This document shows positions 9,976 to 19,509 of a stretch of 64,000 nt of DNA, one piece after another. How positions within the stretch are numbered: position 1 is the stretch's first letter; every line of letters begins with the position of its first letter. The position numbers were made by a program, and so were the translations under genes. Origin of the DNA: Pedobacter psychrodurus (GTDB lineage: Bacteria > Bacteroidota > Bacteroidia > Sphingobacteriales > Sphingobacteriaceae); assembly GCF_004331735.1 (NCBI RefSeq), contig NZ_SJSO01000003.1, positions 349,526 to 413,525 of the forward strand, given 5' to 3'. Under the pieces are notes generated by a model. It saw only the letters and a list, made by a program, of their open reading frames with translations. It did not search any database and was not told the DNA's origin.

Positions 9976-10602
9976 ATGAGTGATATCACGATCGAATACG
10001 GTACTGCAGCATATTCCGCTGAAAAGCAAAAGCTTGCTGATTTTATTTTAATGTTTGGTGACCTAAGCACACAACAAATTGATTTTATTGCGAGTAAAGC
10101 AAAATTTACCACATTGCTTAAAGACGAATATTTTTCAAAGGCTGGGAAGATACCCACGCAAGTATCCTTTTTGCTTAACGGTATATTCCGCTTGTCTTAC
10201 TATGATAACGATGGTGAGGAAATAACAAATTACTTTATTGAAGGAAATCAGTTTATTGCGGACTATCAGAATTTTGAGGCAAATTTACCCTCGACAGATA
10301 ATTTACAGGCCGTGACCGATTGTGAATTACTCCTATTTGCAAAAAAGGACTGGGCAGAAATTTCGAACGCAATAAATGGTTGGGATAAAATCACAGATAA
10401 AATGTATAGGAAGTGTCTGATAGAAACAATAGAGAAAAGAAGCCCATTAGTTGCAGAAGATGCTACTACCCGATACTTATTATTTCTTAAAAAATTCCCT
10501 AGTCTTGCCAATCGGATTCCCCTCTCTTACATTGCATCTTATTTGGGAATTACCCAACAATCATTGAGCAGAATAAGAAAAAATATAGGTAGAAGGCAGT
10601 AA
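9976..10602 (+). CDS. Crp/Fnr family transcriptional regulator
   Basis: A 208-aa regulator: cyclic-nucleotide-binding-type beta barrel (about residues 25-140, with FLLNGIFRLSYYDNDGEE) and a C-terminal helix-turn-helix, RIPLSYIASYLGITQQSLSR. It lacks the cysteines of Fnr and the canonical cAMP pocket RxS, as usual for Bacteroidetes members of unknown ligand. The frame is open upstream to 9829, but MSDITIEYGTAAY at 9976 matches the usual N-terminus. It stands alone, so its targets are unknown. Confidence 0.85.
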   Translation: MSDITIEYGTAAYSAEKQKLADFILMFGDLSTQQIDFIASKAKFTTLLKDEYFSKAGKIPTQVSFLLNGIFRLSYYDNDGEEITNYFIEGNQFIADYQNFEANLPSTDNLQAVTDCELLLFAKKDWAEISNAINGWDKITDKMYRKCLIETIEKRSPLVAEDATTRYLLFLKKFPSLANRIPLSYIASYLGITQQSLSRIRKNIGRRQ

Positions 10603-11713
10603 ATACTATAACAAATTATAATTCTTTCCACCTGCAGGCATTATAGGATTTTAGTTTGTGGCCCAAATACAGTCATTGCAGAAACAGTAAATCACACCAC
10701 GCTTAATTCAGGTAAATAAAATTTTGAGCGATCAGCTAGGATGCATTGGTGCTGGTTCTCTTCCGATTATATCAAGACAGAATCAAGCATCAGGCATTAG
10801 TAATAATATCGTCAGCCAGTTGAGCGAAAAAAGATACGAGACAAATTTCTAGCTTTAGACAACGGTTTGGATTTCTCACAAAAATAACATTGTTATTATT
10901 ATACTAGAGTATGGATCCTGATTAAAATTCATTCCATTGGAAATATGTGCTGCCTATTTTTCAAATGATGTCTCCATCAAACTTTAGATAATATCACCTA
11001 TTAATAACCCGCTCTGTACTCATCCGGGTTTCGCTTCTTTCTGAATAATGTTTTCTCATTTTCTAAGAACACTGACTATCAACATGAGATATTATTAAAG
11101 GGCAATTTTGACCATTAGCCACCAAGCGCTATTCGGTCGTTACTGAAATTCTACAGGATATTTAATCCGATTTTTTTGGACCTCTGGTAATATGGGCAAT
11201 ATGTTTCAGTGATTTAGAGGTAAAATATCAAAAGTGCTATTTACCAATTGGTAAATAGCTTGTTGTTTTTTAAATGAATTTTTGTAGAGATGATTTACAA
11301 ATCAGCAGGTAATGATAAACGGAATTTTAACCATTAGGTTAGATGGAGCTAATTGCAAACATCCAAATGCGCTCTTTGGATGTTGATCGAGCAGGAAAAG
11401 AGAACACTTGAAAGATAGTGGACTAGATTATTGGTTTTACCAAAAGTGTCAATCCACGACTTGTTACAAAAGTACAGGAAAACATTAATCATGTTTGGCT
11501 GCGAACATTTGGGGCAAAATATAACTGTTGGAATTTGATATTCAACAGTTGGTAAAGTTTCGGAGAAAGTGACGGAAAACTGAAAACAGATACGCAGCGT
11601 TCTACCGCGAAATGATGATCATGATTTTTTGCATTAACAGCAATTAACAAACTAGCAGTAGCATCAGCACCTGGCTTTCTATACTAATGATTAAAAAAAA
11701 TAACAAACAAATT
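10603..11713. other. 1.1-kb non-coding stretch with a 24-bp palindrome
   Basis: No convincing gene was found on either strand. It holds the palindrome at 11236-11259 and a weaker AACTGTT/AACAGTT dyad at 11523-11550. Scattered stops in every frame suggest decayed sequence. Confidence 0.5.
11236..11259. promoter_or_regulatory. perfect 24-bp palindrome
   Basis: The half site gctatttaccaa is followed directly by its exact complement, with no spacer, and then by TTGTTGTTTTTT. The lack of loop favours a dimeric regulator's operator; the T-rich tail would also suit a terminator. It lies far from any start codon (455 bp before the pirin gene). Confidence 0.4.
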
Positions 11714-12622
11714 ATGAAAAAAGAATTAAGTATTTCAACCAGAGGAATCAAAGCTTATGTAGGGCCATTATCTATCACTAAGTTGCTACCCAATCGGTAT
11801 GCCCATAAGATAGGTCCTTTTGTATTTTTGGATTACATTTCACCAGCCATTAAAGAAACATTTTCTAAAAAGGGCATGGGAGCTCATCCGCACAGAGGTA
11901 TAGCCACCTTATCTTACATTCTTCGAGGCGAAGTCCAGCATCTTGATAGTGCGGGATATGCTGCAACGATACACTCTGGAGGGGTACACTGGATGAAGGC
12001 TGGTAATGGTGTCATTCACGACGAAATTATTAATTATGATACTCACACTACTAGTAAACTCATAGAAGGATTTCAGTTCTGGATCAATTTGCCTGCAAAA
12101 AATAAAGCGGAAGTTCCCGCGCATATAGCCCTTCGTGCAGAAGAAATTCCTCAGAAATGCTTGGAAAATGGAAGTGGTTGGATAAAAGTGATTGTCGGAA
12201 ATTATAAAGAATTACGTTCACAAATACCAAATTATTCAGAACAGTTCCTATACCACATTCATTTGGAAGCAGCAAAGCAATTCACAATCGATTTGAAAAA
12301 CAAAATACAGGTTGCTGCTTTTTTGCCAAGCCAATGTGCTTTGCTAAACGACTGCGAATTCCAGGCTGGAGAATTTATAGAATTTGGAAAAAAAGCTGGA
12401 CAAATTGAAATCAAAAATCGTTCAGAAAAGTCCTTAGAGATAATCCTATTTGGCGGAGAAGAGTATAAAGAACAAATTGTTGCAGATGGTCCTTTTGTAA
12501 TGAACACAGCTAAAGAAGTAGCTGACGCATACAAAGATTTTTATGCTGGAAAATATGGTCAAATAATGCATAAACAAAATCAGGTAGAAACGGATAACTT
12601 CTATCAATGGAGGTTGTATTAA
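11714..12622 (+). CDS. pirin family protein
   Basis: A bicupin of about 302 residues. The N-terminal cupin carries the pirin iron site: HPHRG supplies two histidines and the later NGVIHDE supplies His and Glu. GPFVFLDYISP and GVHWMKAGNGVIHDE are hallmark pirin segments. Bacterial pirins act as quercetin dioxygenases or redox-linked regulators; the role here is open. An in-frame ATG at 11687 would add nine lysine/asparagine-rich residues; I prefer 11714, which follows a normal A-rich leader. Confidence 0.88.
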   Translation: MKKELSISTRGIKAYVGPLSITKLLPNRYAHKIGPFVFLDYISPAIKETFSKKGMGAHPHRGIATLSYILRGEVQHLDSAGYAATIHSGGVHWMKAGNGVIHDEIINYDTHTTSKLIEGFQFWINLPAKNKAEVPAHIALRAEEIPQKCLENGSGWIKVIVGNYKELRSQIPNYSEQFLYHIHLEAAKQFTIDLKNKIQVAAFLPSQCALLNDCEFQAGEFIEFGKKAGQIEIKNRSEKSLEIILFGGEEYKEQIVADGPFVMNTAKEVADAYKDFYAGKYGQIMHKQNQVETDNFYQWRLY

Positions 12623-12897
12623 ATCACACCGCTGATTTAGAGTGAAAATAGGGGTGTTTTTCAATAAGGATGAATAATAAACTACCCACTCAAAATTAAA
12701 GCTTTTACAAACAAACAGCTATTGGACTATAAAAGCATTCCTACATAAGTTTGAACATGGGGCTGCGGGGATAAGTTAGCAGTTGATGATTGTGGAATTT
12801 GTCTATGGCCTGTCTGTTTGGCGTTATATTCTTCAAGTTATAAAAATTTATTACTCAATGTAATTAGCATTAAAAATTAAATTATAAAAAAAAAAAC

Positions 12898-13182
12898 ATG
12901 GATATACTCATAATTGAAGATGATAATACAGGATTTGCGCAAGCAAAGCTCAATAATTACCAGATAGGAACAATGAATTATTCCAAAATGGGGAAAGACC
13001 TTATTGCTATAGATGCTACTTTTGTTGAACCGGCACATGAAGGCAAGGGTGTAGGTAAAAAGATGTTATACAAAATCGTAGAAATGGCGAGGAAGAATAA
13101 TATTAAGATCATTCCTATATGTCCTTTTGCGGTAGCAATGTTCAATAAAATGGATTCGATCGCGGATGTGTTAAAATCATAA
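12898..13182 (+). CDS. small GNAT-like acetyltransferase (YidJ/Gtn type)
   Basis: A 94-aa sister of the 8656-8937 product. EGKGVGKKMLYKIVEMARK is the acetyl-CoA loop plus helix, and IKIIPICPFAVAMF matches the conserved ending. Preceded by a run of A residues, the usual leader type here. The pair brackets the Crp and pirin genes, but in opposite orientation. Confidence 0.85.
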   Translation: MDILIIEDDNTGFAQAKLNNYQIGTMNYSKMGKDLIAIDATFVEPAHEGKGVGKKMLYKIVEMARKNNIKIIPICPFAVAMFNKMDSIADVLKS

Positions 13183-13519
13183 AAATAGGTAGTGTACAAC
13201 AATTTATCCTAATGTACCAGTACTAATATTTACCTTGGGATATACCTAAATCGCCACTTAATTAAAAAAAAATGAAAAAATCTTGTAGGTATTTAGGTAA
13301 TTACCTAAATTTATAATCGATTAGTTAGAAACTTTTTTTTACAAGTTTTCAGAACGAGTGGCACTAATATAGAATTAGGATATAGTGCTTATTAAAACTG
13401 AAATGAAGCTTTTTGAAAAAAGATGTGCCTCCAAGAATTAAAATCAGCATGGCGCGTAAACTATAATTAAATTTTTAAAACGTAAGATCAGGTTTGCCTG
13501 ATTAAATAGAAAAGAAAAA
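13183..13519. other. intergenic region with short dyads
   Basis: AT-rich. TAGGTAATTACCTA near 13288-13301 is a perfect 14-bp palindrome, and atcagg/cctgat at 13487-13502 forms a small hairpin just upstream of the short frame at 13520. No gene recognised. Confidence 0.45.
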
Positions 13520-13651
13520 ATGAAAACATCAATTTTAAGAGAATATCAAACTGCAGAGGGTTACAAAATTTTGGCTAGACCATCGCAAACTTTAAAAAGA
13601 GCTTTGAATAGATTCAAAGCAGTTTCACTAAGATGGATAAATCCTTGGTAG
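13520..13651 (+). CDS. small basic peptide, 43 aa, unknown
   Basis: A short frame with a good A-rich leader (gaaaagaaaaa) directly before ATG and a small hairpin upstream (13487-13502). The product starts MKTSILREYQTAEG and ends RWINPW; it has several Arg/Lys and three aromatic residues near the end. I do not recognise it. Codons look protein-like (few rare codons), but the length alone cannot prove it is real. Confidence 0.4.
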   Translation: MKTSILREYQTAEGYKILARPSQTLKRALNRFKAVSLRWINPW

Positions 13652-13980
13652 GGTCATAACCGATGATTGGTTGAATATCAATCAAGTTACATTATTTCAC
13701 TGTGCGGAAGTCAGAAGGAGGTATGATTCGTGCAGGAGGTTCTGTATTAGAATCTCTTTGATTTGTATTAACTGATTGAATATTAGATTTTTCCGATTAT
13801 CCTAGAACCAAACTCATATATTCAGACTGTTTACGATGGTTAGAAGTCGGTATATCTTCCTGACTTTTTCATATCTACAAAGGTTGAAGTTATTGCAGGA
13901 TAAGTAATCCTAATTATCATATGAGCATACAGAACATAGTCGTAAACTCATTGTGTCGATCTGTAGTAATGTGGTAGAAA

Positions 13981-14005
13981 GCTGCCCGACTGAAAGTCAG
14001 GCAGC
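13981..14005 (-). terminator. terminator of the bestrophin-like gene
   Basis: Stem GCTGCC-GACT / AGTC-GGCAGC with one mismatch and a three-base loop. On the minus strand it is followed by TTTCT. It lies 77 bases after the stop of the minus-strand gene at 14082. The rest of 13652-14081 shows nothing else recognisable. Confidence 0.6.
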
Positions 14006-14081
14006 ATAATGAATGATGCGAAATTTATTTGCTTTTGAATTTATCGCGCATTATCATTTTATAGCCAGCACCTTCGAAATG

Positions 14082-15080
14082 TTAGAAAAGTGCGCCAAAA
14101 AAGGGTTGCAGTTTTTGGGGAACCTTTTCTTCTTGTAGCATCTCAATCAAGTCGATCTCAATGTTACGGACGATTGTGGCAACAGGAACATCATTTAATA
14201 AGCCTTCGAATGGATTTTCGCTAATATCCCCGACATATTCCATAAATAAAAAAACCCATGAAACTATCATATTGAATGGGATCAGCAAAAGTAAATACTC
14301 TTTTCCTAACTCCACAAATTGTGGGAGCAGTCCAAAAGGAAGAAGTGTAAGGAAAACAAAAATAAACAGATTGGAAGTCGTAGCATACTGGCGAGGAAAC
14401 GGTGTATTTTTAATGCGCTCACTTTTCCCCTGTTCATCATACAAATTGGAAATGATACCTTGTAATGATATGTGCTGATAAGCATCCACTCCGCCAGCAT
14501 GTCGAAATTTTGCCAGGTGTTGTGACTGTAGATCCAGAATTTGCGTAGATAGATTCTTTTTGTTCTCCAAGGCAGCATGCTCGCTGGCTCCAAGATACTT
14601 TTCAATTTGGATATCACACGAAACCTGTTTTCCATGAAGGGTATTACGCTGGCGCTTACTTGCTCGGTCCTTATGCTCCCAGCTTGTGCGCTGAGACATC
14701 GCCATTTTCATGGCATATAGCCACGCAATGTGTCTATAAATCATTATCTTGACATCTTTGTCGAAATCTGACGTCTGCGAGCTGCTTTTATAAGCATAGG
14801 CCCTTAACGCTGCTCCAAATGATCTGCTATGATTGGTGATACTGCCCCAGATTTTACGAGCCTCCCAGCTTCGGTCATAGGATTGATTGTTCTTAAAGCC
14901 AACAAAAAAGGCTGTGGCGGTTCCTATCAGAGAAACCGGCAGCCAAGGGATTGCAACCCACTGCCAGCCTAAGTAGGAATAGACAAAGATAGCACCAGAT
15001 CCAGTAAAGAGAGAAAAGAGGACCATTCGCCAAGAATAATAGTAAACTATTAGAGGAGAAAGATAACGTTTTACGTACAT
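14082..15080 (-). CDS. bestrophin-like (UPF0187) membrane channel
   Basis: A 332-aa membrane protein. AFFVGFKNNQSYDRSWEAR in the N-terminal third and NPFEG near residue 290 are signatures of the bestrophin/UPF0187 family, which form pentameric anion or sodium channels. Hydrophobic segments occur near residues 18-65 and 238-282. The end has EKVPQKLQPFFGALF. A single gene with its own terminator. The gene for an outer-membrane-type protein lies 103 bp upstream on the same strand, so co-transcription is possible. Confidence 0.88.
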   Translation of the reverse strand: MYVKRYLSPLIVYYYSWRMVLFSLFTGSGAIFVYSYLGWQWVAIPWLPVSLIGTATAFFVGFKNNQSYDRSWEARKIWGSITNHSRSFGAALRAYAYKSSSQTSDFDKDVKIMIYRHIAWLYAMKMAMSQRTSWEHKDRASKRQRNTLHGKQVSCDIQIEKYLGASEHAALENKKNLSTQILDLQSQHLAKFRHAGGVDAYQHISLQGIISNLYDEQGKSERIKNTPFPRQYATTSNLFIFVFLTLLPFGLLPQFVELGKEYLLLLIPFNMIVSWVFLFMEYVGDISENPFEGLLNDVPVATIVRNIEIDLIEMLQEEKVPQKLQPFFGALF

Positions 15081-15183
15081 GATTTTGATTAGGTATTGAT
15101 TGTATTTGAAAAATATTAAAGTTGATATAAAATTGATTGAGAATTGTCAAATAGCTCTATCGCCTGTGATACGTTTTCGTTTG

Positions 15184-15870
15184 TCACAGCAATCGTCTTA
15201 AGAACAAACCCGAGTTAGTGGGCAACAATCCGACGTTGTTCTCCTGCACCAAATCGGTGGCTAAACCGAATTGCCAGTCGTCATAACTTAACCCTAATCT
15301 TAAATATTGGTTAGCGAAATTGTAACGAAGATTTTTTTTATAACTGAAGTTATAGGAGCCAATTAATTGAGTAAACAATCTCCAATTGCCTCTTTTATTT
15401 AATGGCGGGCTGTAAGAGATGAGTGCAAAGATTTCGCTATTAGCTGGCTTCACCGGCTCGTAAGAGGCAAAAACTGTAAGAGAAAGATTTCCGACATTGC
15501 GGCCATAAGCGATGGCGAGCTGAGGCATAAACCCTGCACTTGTTATGTAACCACCTCCTGCAAGACTGACTCCCTTGAAAACATCATAAAAGAATAGTGA
15601 CTGTCCAAGGAAAATGCTTTTCTTGCGGTCCAAATAAGGTGTTTCAATTCTTAAATATCCAAAATAGCCAAACCGGCTGTTTGAATCAGTGTATTTAGTC
15701 AGATACATTTGATGTGCAATAGCACGATTTCCCACAAAAACTTCCACAGGGATGTCGCGAACCTGCGCCGTAGCGCTTGATGGCATCCAGAGTAGCAGTA
15801 TACTAACTGAGCCAGGCCATAACCATTTTATGGCTGATCCATTAAAATATGGTTTATTAATTATATTCAT
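15184..15870 (-). CDS. secreted beta-barrel-like protein, unknown
   Basis: A 228-aa protein with a hydrophobic signal near residues 16-36 ending SSATAQ. After it come alternating aromatic/hydrophobic strands (FGYFGYLRIETPYLD, LYF-type turns, NLSLTVFASYEPV, NYLRLGLSYDDWQFGLA), as in small outer-membrane beta barrels. It ends in LFLRRLL instead of the usual terminal Phe. I do not know the family. It precedes the bestrophin gene on the same strand. Confidence 0.65.
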   Translation of the reverse strand: MNIINKPYFNGSAIKWLWPGSVSILLLWMPSSATAQVRDIPVEVFVGNRAIAHQMYLTKYTDSNSRFGYFGYLRIETPYLDRKKSIFLGQSLFFYDVFKGVSLAGGGYITSAGFMPQLAIAYGRNVGNLSLTVFASYEPVKPANSEIFALISYSPPLNKRGNWRLFTQLIGSYNFSYKKNLRYNFANQYLRLGLSYDDWQFGLATDLVQENNVGLLPTNSGLFLRRLL

Positions 15871-16479
15871 GTTATCTCTTTTAATTTGGTTTTCTTTTTT
15901 GTCAATTGTTAGCTATATTATAAGCATACTTGCTCAGTCGGTCCTACATCTTTTTTATAAACACCCGACGTCGGACTGCCTAAGGCAATAAGCCGTTTGA
16001 AAAATATGTAAGATTAAAGGGCTTACTTCTCCTTATGAATTGCCCTCGTTATATAGCGAGGGTGTATTACCTTGCAAGATTTTTTTTTAGAGAATGGGCA
16101 ATTCCTCCAGATTGTTTTTTCTTATTGCTACTTTAGCTTTCATGTTTTTGTATATCTGTATTTAATTTTTATAATCTCTTAATTCTAACAATGCCTAGAA
16201 TGCTTTTTATCAGTTCTTGAAAATTCCGATAAGAGTCGGAATAGAGCTTCGCAAATTATCAGTCTCGATAGAAAAAAAAGTTGACATTTGTCGAAAAAAC
16301 AAGTAGATATTAGTCGTTGGATCATGACTGAAGGCTCAAATTTAACCTTTTGTAAAAATTTATTTATTGCATCTCTAGGGTATTAGTTAAGCCTGAAAAT
16401 ATCACAGGATGCATATTCATCAATAGTAGTGACCCCTCCATATCAGTGCAAAGTGGCCGCCAAATGGATTGCCGAGTAA
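15871..16479. other. intergenic region with hairpins
   Basis: Holds a ccctcg/cgaggg hairpin at 16043-16062 and attccga/tcggaat at 16223-16242. No coding frame is recognised before the transposase remnant. Confidence 0.45.
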
Positions 16480-16983
16480 ATACGATACTATTATAACCAC
16501 CGCCAGCATCTGACAGAACAAATCGCAAGATATATACTCAAGATGCAGAAAGCGCTCAGACTAATGAACATTAGACTCGACGTTGCTATTCGCGATATCA
16601 CTGGCAGATCCGGTATAAATATTATTAAAGCTATTTTGGCTGGTAATCGGAATCCGGAATATCTTGCTTCGCTGGTTGACATCAGGACAAAAAAGTCAAA
16701 AGACGAAATTGCTAAATCTTTGTGTGGCACATGGCGCAGTGAGCTATTGTTTGAATTGAAAGCTTGCTTAGATTTTTATAGATATTTTAATTGCTCACTG
16801 AAAGAATGCGATCAAATAATAGAAAGACTTCTGATAGAATACGTTCCAAAAAAACCGGTTTCAATAAAGCAGGAAACAATCTTTAAGGGCTACAATAGAA
16901 AAAAAATTAAAAATGCTCCGCGAGCAATATTCTGCTGCTTTCTTAATATAAGCTCTACGGATAATTTTGGGAAAGTGATTTGA
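16480..16983 (+). pseudogene. IS110-family transposase remnant
   Basis: The frame has no start upstream (in-frame stop at 16477) and keeps only the middle of an IS110-type (DEDD) transposase: the linker helix RQHLTEQIARYILKMQKAL, the conserved IRDITGRSGINIIKAILAGN, then GTWRSELLFELKACLDFY. The DEDD catalytic domain before it and the Transposase_20 domain after it are missing, and the tail after about 16930 is unrelated. A dead fragment. Confidence 0.8.
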
Positions 16984-17200
16984 ATTTGAGACATATCGAC
17001 AAAAAAATGAACGAATTTTAAGGGAATCATTTCTTTACTTTGAATAACCAAATTAAATCTTGCTGCGGTAAATTCCTGTTATCGGCAGTATTCCTTTGTA
17101 GTTTAGTGTTTTATTATGAGAAACAAATTAGTGAGTAATCTGGCATCCGCATTGGTGATTTTAACAGGTCTTCTCAGAAGGACCATCAAGCGATAGAACT

Positions 17201-17515
17201 GTGGTGAGAAAAATAGATGTCCTGATCGATCTTTTGGGTTACGGAATAGTGGAATTGTCGGTGGAATACAGCCTAAGTTTTACAGATTTATCTCCTAGGG
17301 CTTATACTATAGAATGCCATATCGATCAGTCCGATTCAAAACTGCATTCCTGGCTTTACTCATCAGATTTTAAAATGGTTTTTTCAGAAATCTGTGGGTG
17401 CAAAGGCCATATGGTATGCTTCAATAGTAAAGGATTAAACAGAAATGTTTACTATGAAACGATGTTAAACGTAGTTTCTGATTACATTTTTTTAAAGGAG
17501 AAATTGTTATTGTAG
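17201..17515 (+). CDS. hypothetical protein, 104 aa
   Basis: A frame opening with GTG GTG and starting VRKIDVLIDLLGYGIVEL. The composition is protein-like, with a pair of cysteines in EICGCKGH, but I see no known motif. It lies in a decayed region between the IS110 fragment and the tRNA, so it may be a fragment itself. Confidence 0.4.
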   Translation: MVRKIDVLIDLLGYGIVELSVEYSLSFTDLSPRAYTIECHIDQSDSKLHSWLYSSDFKMVFSEICGCKGHMVCFNSKGLNRNVYYETMLNVVSDYIFLKEKLLL

Positions 17516-18540
17516 AGAAAAAGATTTTAAATCAAATTAGTACGTGTAGAAAATTAATTGTTTCATTTGTTCTCTTATATTCATTTCCTGTGTGCACAGA
17601 AAAATCTCCTGAAAGATTTTTTCGAGAAGGTTGGTAAAAAAGAAGTAGTGAAACGGTTAGCTTGCTGGTTTCTTGATGAGAACAGATGGTGGACATTGGG
17701 AAATGGATCAGCAATACGGAAACATTCAATTGGATTGCAGCATTTAAAATGCTAAGTTAACAAAATATAAAAGCTCTTTATGCTTCTTGGAGGAGAGCTT
17801 AACGAAGCTGACGATTACACCCTTGGTGCAGGTGGTTAATTTTAGTGAGTATTTTTTTTATATCGGGCTTACCATCAATGGGACAGAGATTTAGCTGCCT
17901 AATCGGAAGTCTTACCAGATGCCTAGAACAGGCTGCTTTATTAAGGGCTTTTTTACATTATTTGGCTTTTGATTGTTCAATCATCAGCAATCCACCAAGT
18001 TTCAGAGAATGCATATCCTGGTAGTAGGTTTATTCAAATGCATAATATCTGATCCGGTGGTACATGATGAACTGATTACTAACAGTTCCAAAATTATTTT
18101 TGTCTGTAAAATACTATAAATCTATGGGAACTTTTTTGCAGCAATTCCTGCCGTGTTTTAGGTGTGGCAAGGATCCCGATCATGTCTTAATCATATTTAC
18201 CCTTAAGTCAAATGTCCTTAATGAGTTGATTCATTTCATCGTCCTGTTAGAAATAATTCTTGTGGACCCCATCATCCACTGCTGTATTTCCCTGCCATAA
18301 ATGGATTTTTTTCATTCTTTCGGCTTGGCATGTTCACATTATTTATTTTTTTGATTTTTTAATCTTAATGATTTGCCGGGAAATTTACAAACCTTGAATA
18401 AAGGCTTGTTACCATTGAAGCGGTTTCGGCGTATTTAAATATGAATTTGCAGGTAGCTAATGAAGTTAATTTTATTTTCTTGGATTGATCAATCCACTTG
18501 AAAGGGAATTTTTTTAGACGTTTTTCAGTTGATTTTTATA
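17516..18540. other. 1-kb stretch without a supported gene
   Basis: Several short frames exist (for example 17558-17755 and 18100-18300), but none has a recognisable motif or leader. The stretch has the look of decayed accessory DNA next to a tRNA gene. Confidence 0.45.
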
Positions 18541-18573
18541 TAAAAAAACCTTGCCGGTCTTTTGGCAAGGTTT
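18541..18573 (-). terminator. terminator of tRNA-Arg
   Basis: A perfect 10-base stem (aaaccttgcc / ggcaaggttt) with an 8-base loop, followed on the minus strand by seven T residues. It lies directly after the tRNA 3' end. Confidence 0.85.
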
Positions 18574-18579
18574 CATTAG

Positions 18580-18651
18580 TGTTCCCGACGAGATTCGAAC
18601 TCATATCAACTGAACCGGAATCAGCAATTCTATCCATTGAACTACGGGAAC
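18580..18651 (-). tRNA. tRNA-Arg (anticodon CCG)
   Basis: A 72-base cloverleaf on the minus strand with all four stems paired: acceptor GTTCCCG/CGGGAAC, D stem GTTC/GAAT with loop AATGGATA, anticodon stem GCTGA/TCAGT around loop TTCCGGT (anticodon CCG, reads CGG), and T arm ATGAG-TTCGAAT-CTCGT. The discriminator is A and CCA is not encoded. A -7 box TATATTTG lies at 18663-18670 on the minus strand. It marks the left border of the ICE; its 5' half and upstream promoter recur at 56743-56815. Confidence 0.93.
18626..18649. repeat. left att-like direct repeat (24 bp core)
   Basis: Identical to 56755-56778. It covers the D arm and most of the acceptor 5' strand of tRNA-Arg. Similarity continues upstream of the tRNA: GGCTGCAAATATA and then GATTTGAAAACTTATTT are shared, with a one-base offset. 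The anticodon loop (18614-18620 and 56743-56749) is also identical but the stems around it differ. Confidence 0.75.
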
Positions 18652-18997
18652 GCTTAGGGCTGCAAATATATGATTTGAAAACTTATTTTTTTTGCATTTT
18701 GAACAAAAAAATACACTTATTTTTCCCCTTGGTCCCATCACACGAAGTTTCTTTGATGTCATTACCCACTATATAGTTGTCTTCAGTGATGTGCCCCTGT
18801 ACTGCAATTAATTTATCTTAATAAGTGTACGGATGTTATTCAGCATCAATCAGGTAATGTCATTTATATAACCGCTAGAGCTCATTTATAGCTCATCTAC
18901 GGCCCAATTTGGTCCATTTCAGTCCAAAAATTCCATTTTTTTTGATTCATAGATACGTTTGGACCAGTAAACCTATATAACAGGTTTCAAAGCTAAT
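18652..18997. other. left end of the ICE, non-coding
   Basis: Contains the tRNA promoter region and then AT-rich sequence with repeated CTCATTTATAG/CTCATCTAC near 18878-18900 and GGTCCATTTCAGTCC near 18910. Such short repeats near an ICE end could be recombinase arm sites, but nothing shows this directly. Confidence 0.35.
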
Positions 18998-19279
18998 ATG
19001 ATTTCTACAAAAGAACTTTCCTTTCTCTTTCAGTCGGCCGTAAAAGCCGGATCGGAAAAATGTTTCCGTGATGGAAGACTGTTGAAACAACAGCTTTCCT
19101 TCTCTGAGGCTTATGCCATTTATGGGAGGACCAATGTAGATAGGTGGATCACCGAAAAACTCATTGTCACAAGTAATAGTGCTGCTGGGATCTTTAGGAA
19201 ATCCATCTCTAGAACTCAGCTGGAGGCTGTTGCCTTTAAAAGCAACAGAATCAGTTATCTGCCTGTGGCAGAACGTTAG
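18998..19279 (+). CDS. small ICE protein, DNA-binding type (paralogue 1)
   Basis: A 93-aa protein whose C-terminal half (FSEAYAIYGRTNVDRWITEK) resembles a winged-helix or MerR/excisionase-like recognition unit. It is a paralogue of the 19510-19785 product: shared pattern SEA-x2-YGR-xNV-x2-WITE-xLI. The first gene inside the left border. Possible excisionase or regulator of the mobilisation genes; inferred from size, position and fold style only. Confidence 0.6.
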   Translation: MISTKELSFLFQSAVKAGSEKCFRDGRLLKQQLSFSEAYAIYGRTNVDRWITEKLIVTSNSAAGIFRKSISRTQLEAVAFKSNRISYLPVAER

Positions 19280-19472
19280 GGTGCTTTCTGGCATCTGTTC
19301 TTTGACATACTGGAATGAAGCATTATTCCGCGAGAGTGGAAAATCCTGCGAAGTTGAGATTGTATCAAAATGACGAAAGCGCAGGGGCAGGCGAGGGCCC
19401 GGTCCGTATGGACTGACGCAAGTAGTTCCGATCCACCGAAGACTTTGAGTGTTGTGTTTAGTTTAGGTAAGA
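19280..19472 (+). ncRNA. possible short transcript before a terminator
   Basis: GC-rich, unlike its flanks, with a GGAAT/ATTCC hairpin near 19314-19331 and a strong terminator at 19473-19497. A frame from 19370 would read through that terminator, so a leader or small RNA fits better than a gene. No direct sign of function. Confidence 0.3.
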
Positions 19473-19497
19473 GGGGGGCCATGTGGCCCCTTTTTTT
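19473..19497 (+). terminator. rho-independent terminator
   Basis: Stem GGGGCC/GGCCCC with loop ATGT, then seven T residues. It separates the two paralogous small genes. Confidence 0.85.
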
Positions 19498-19509
19498 GTG
19501 GACTTTTTT

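Noticed and set aside
17558..18300. several short frames
   Set aside because: None has a leader or a recognisable motif; the region seems decayed.
18498..18776. 92-aa gene over the tRNA
   Set aside because: It covers a fully paired tRNA and its terminator on the other strand.
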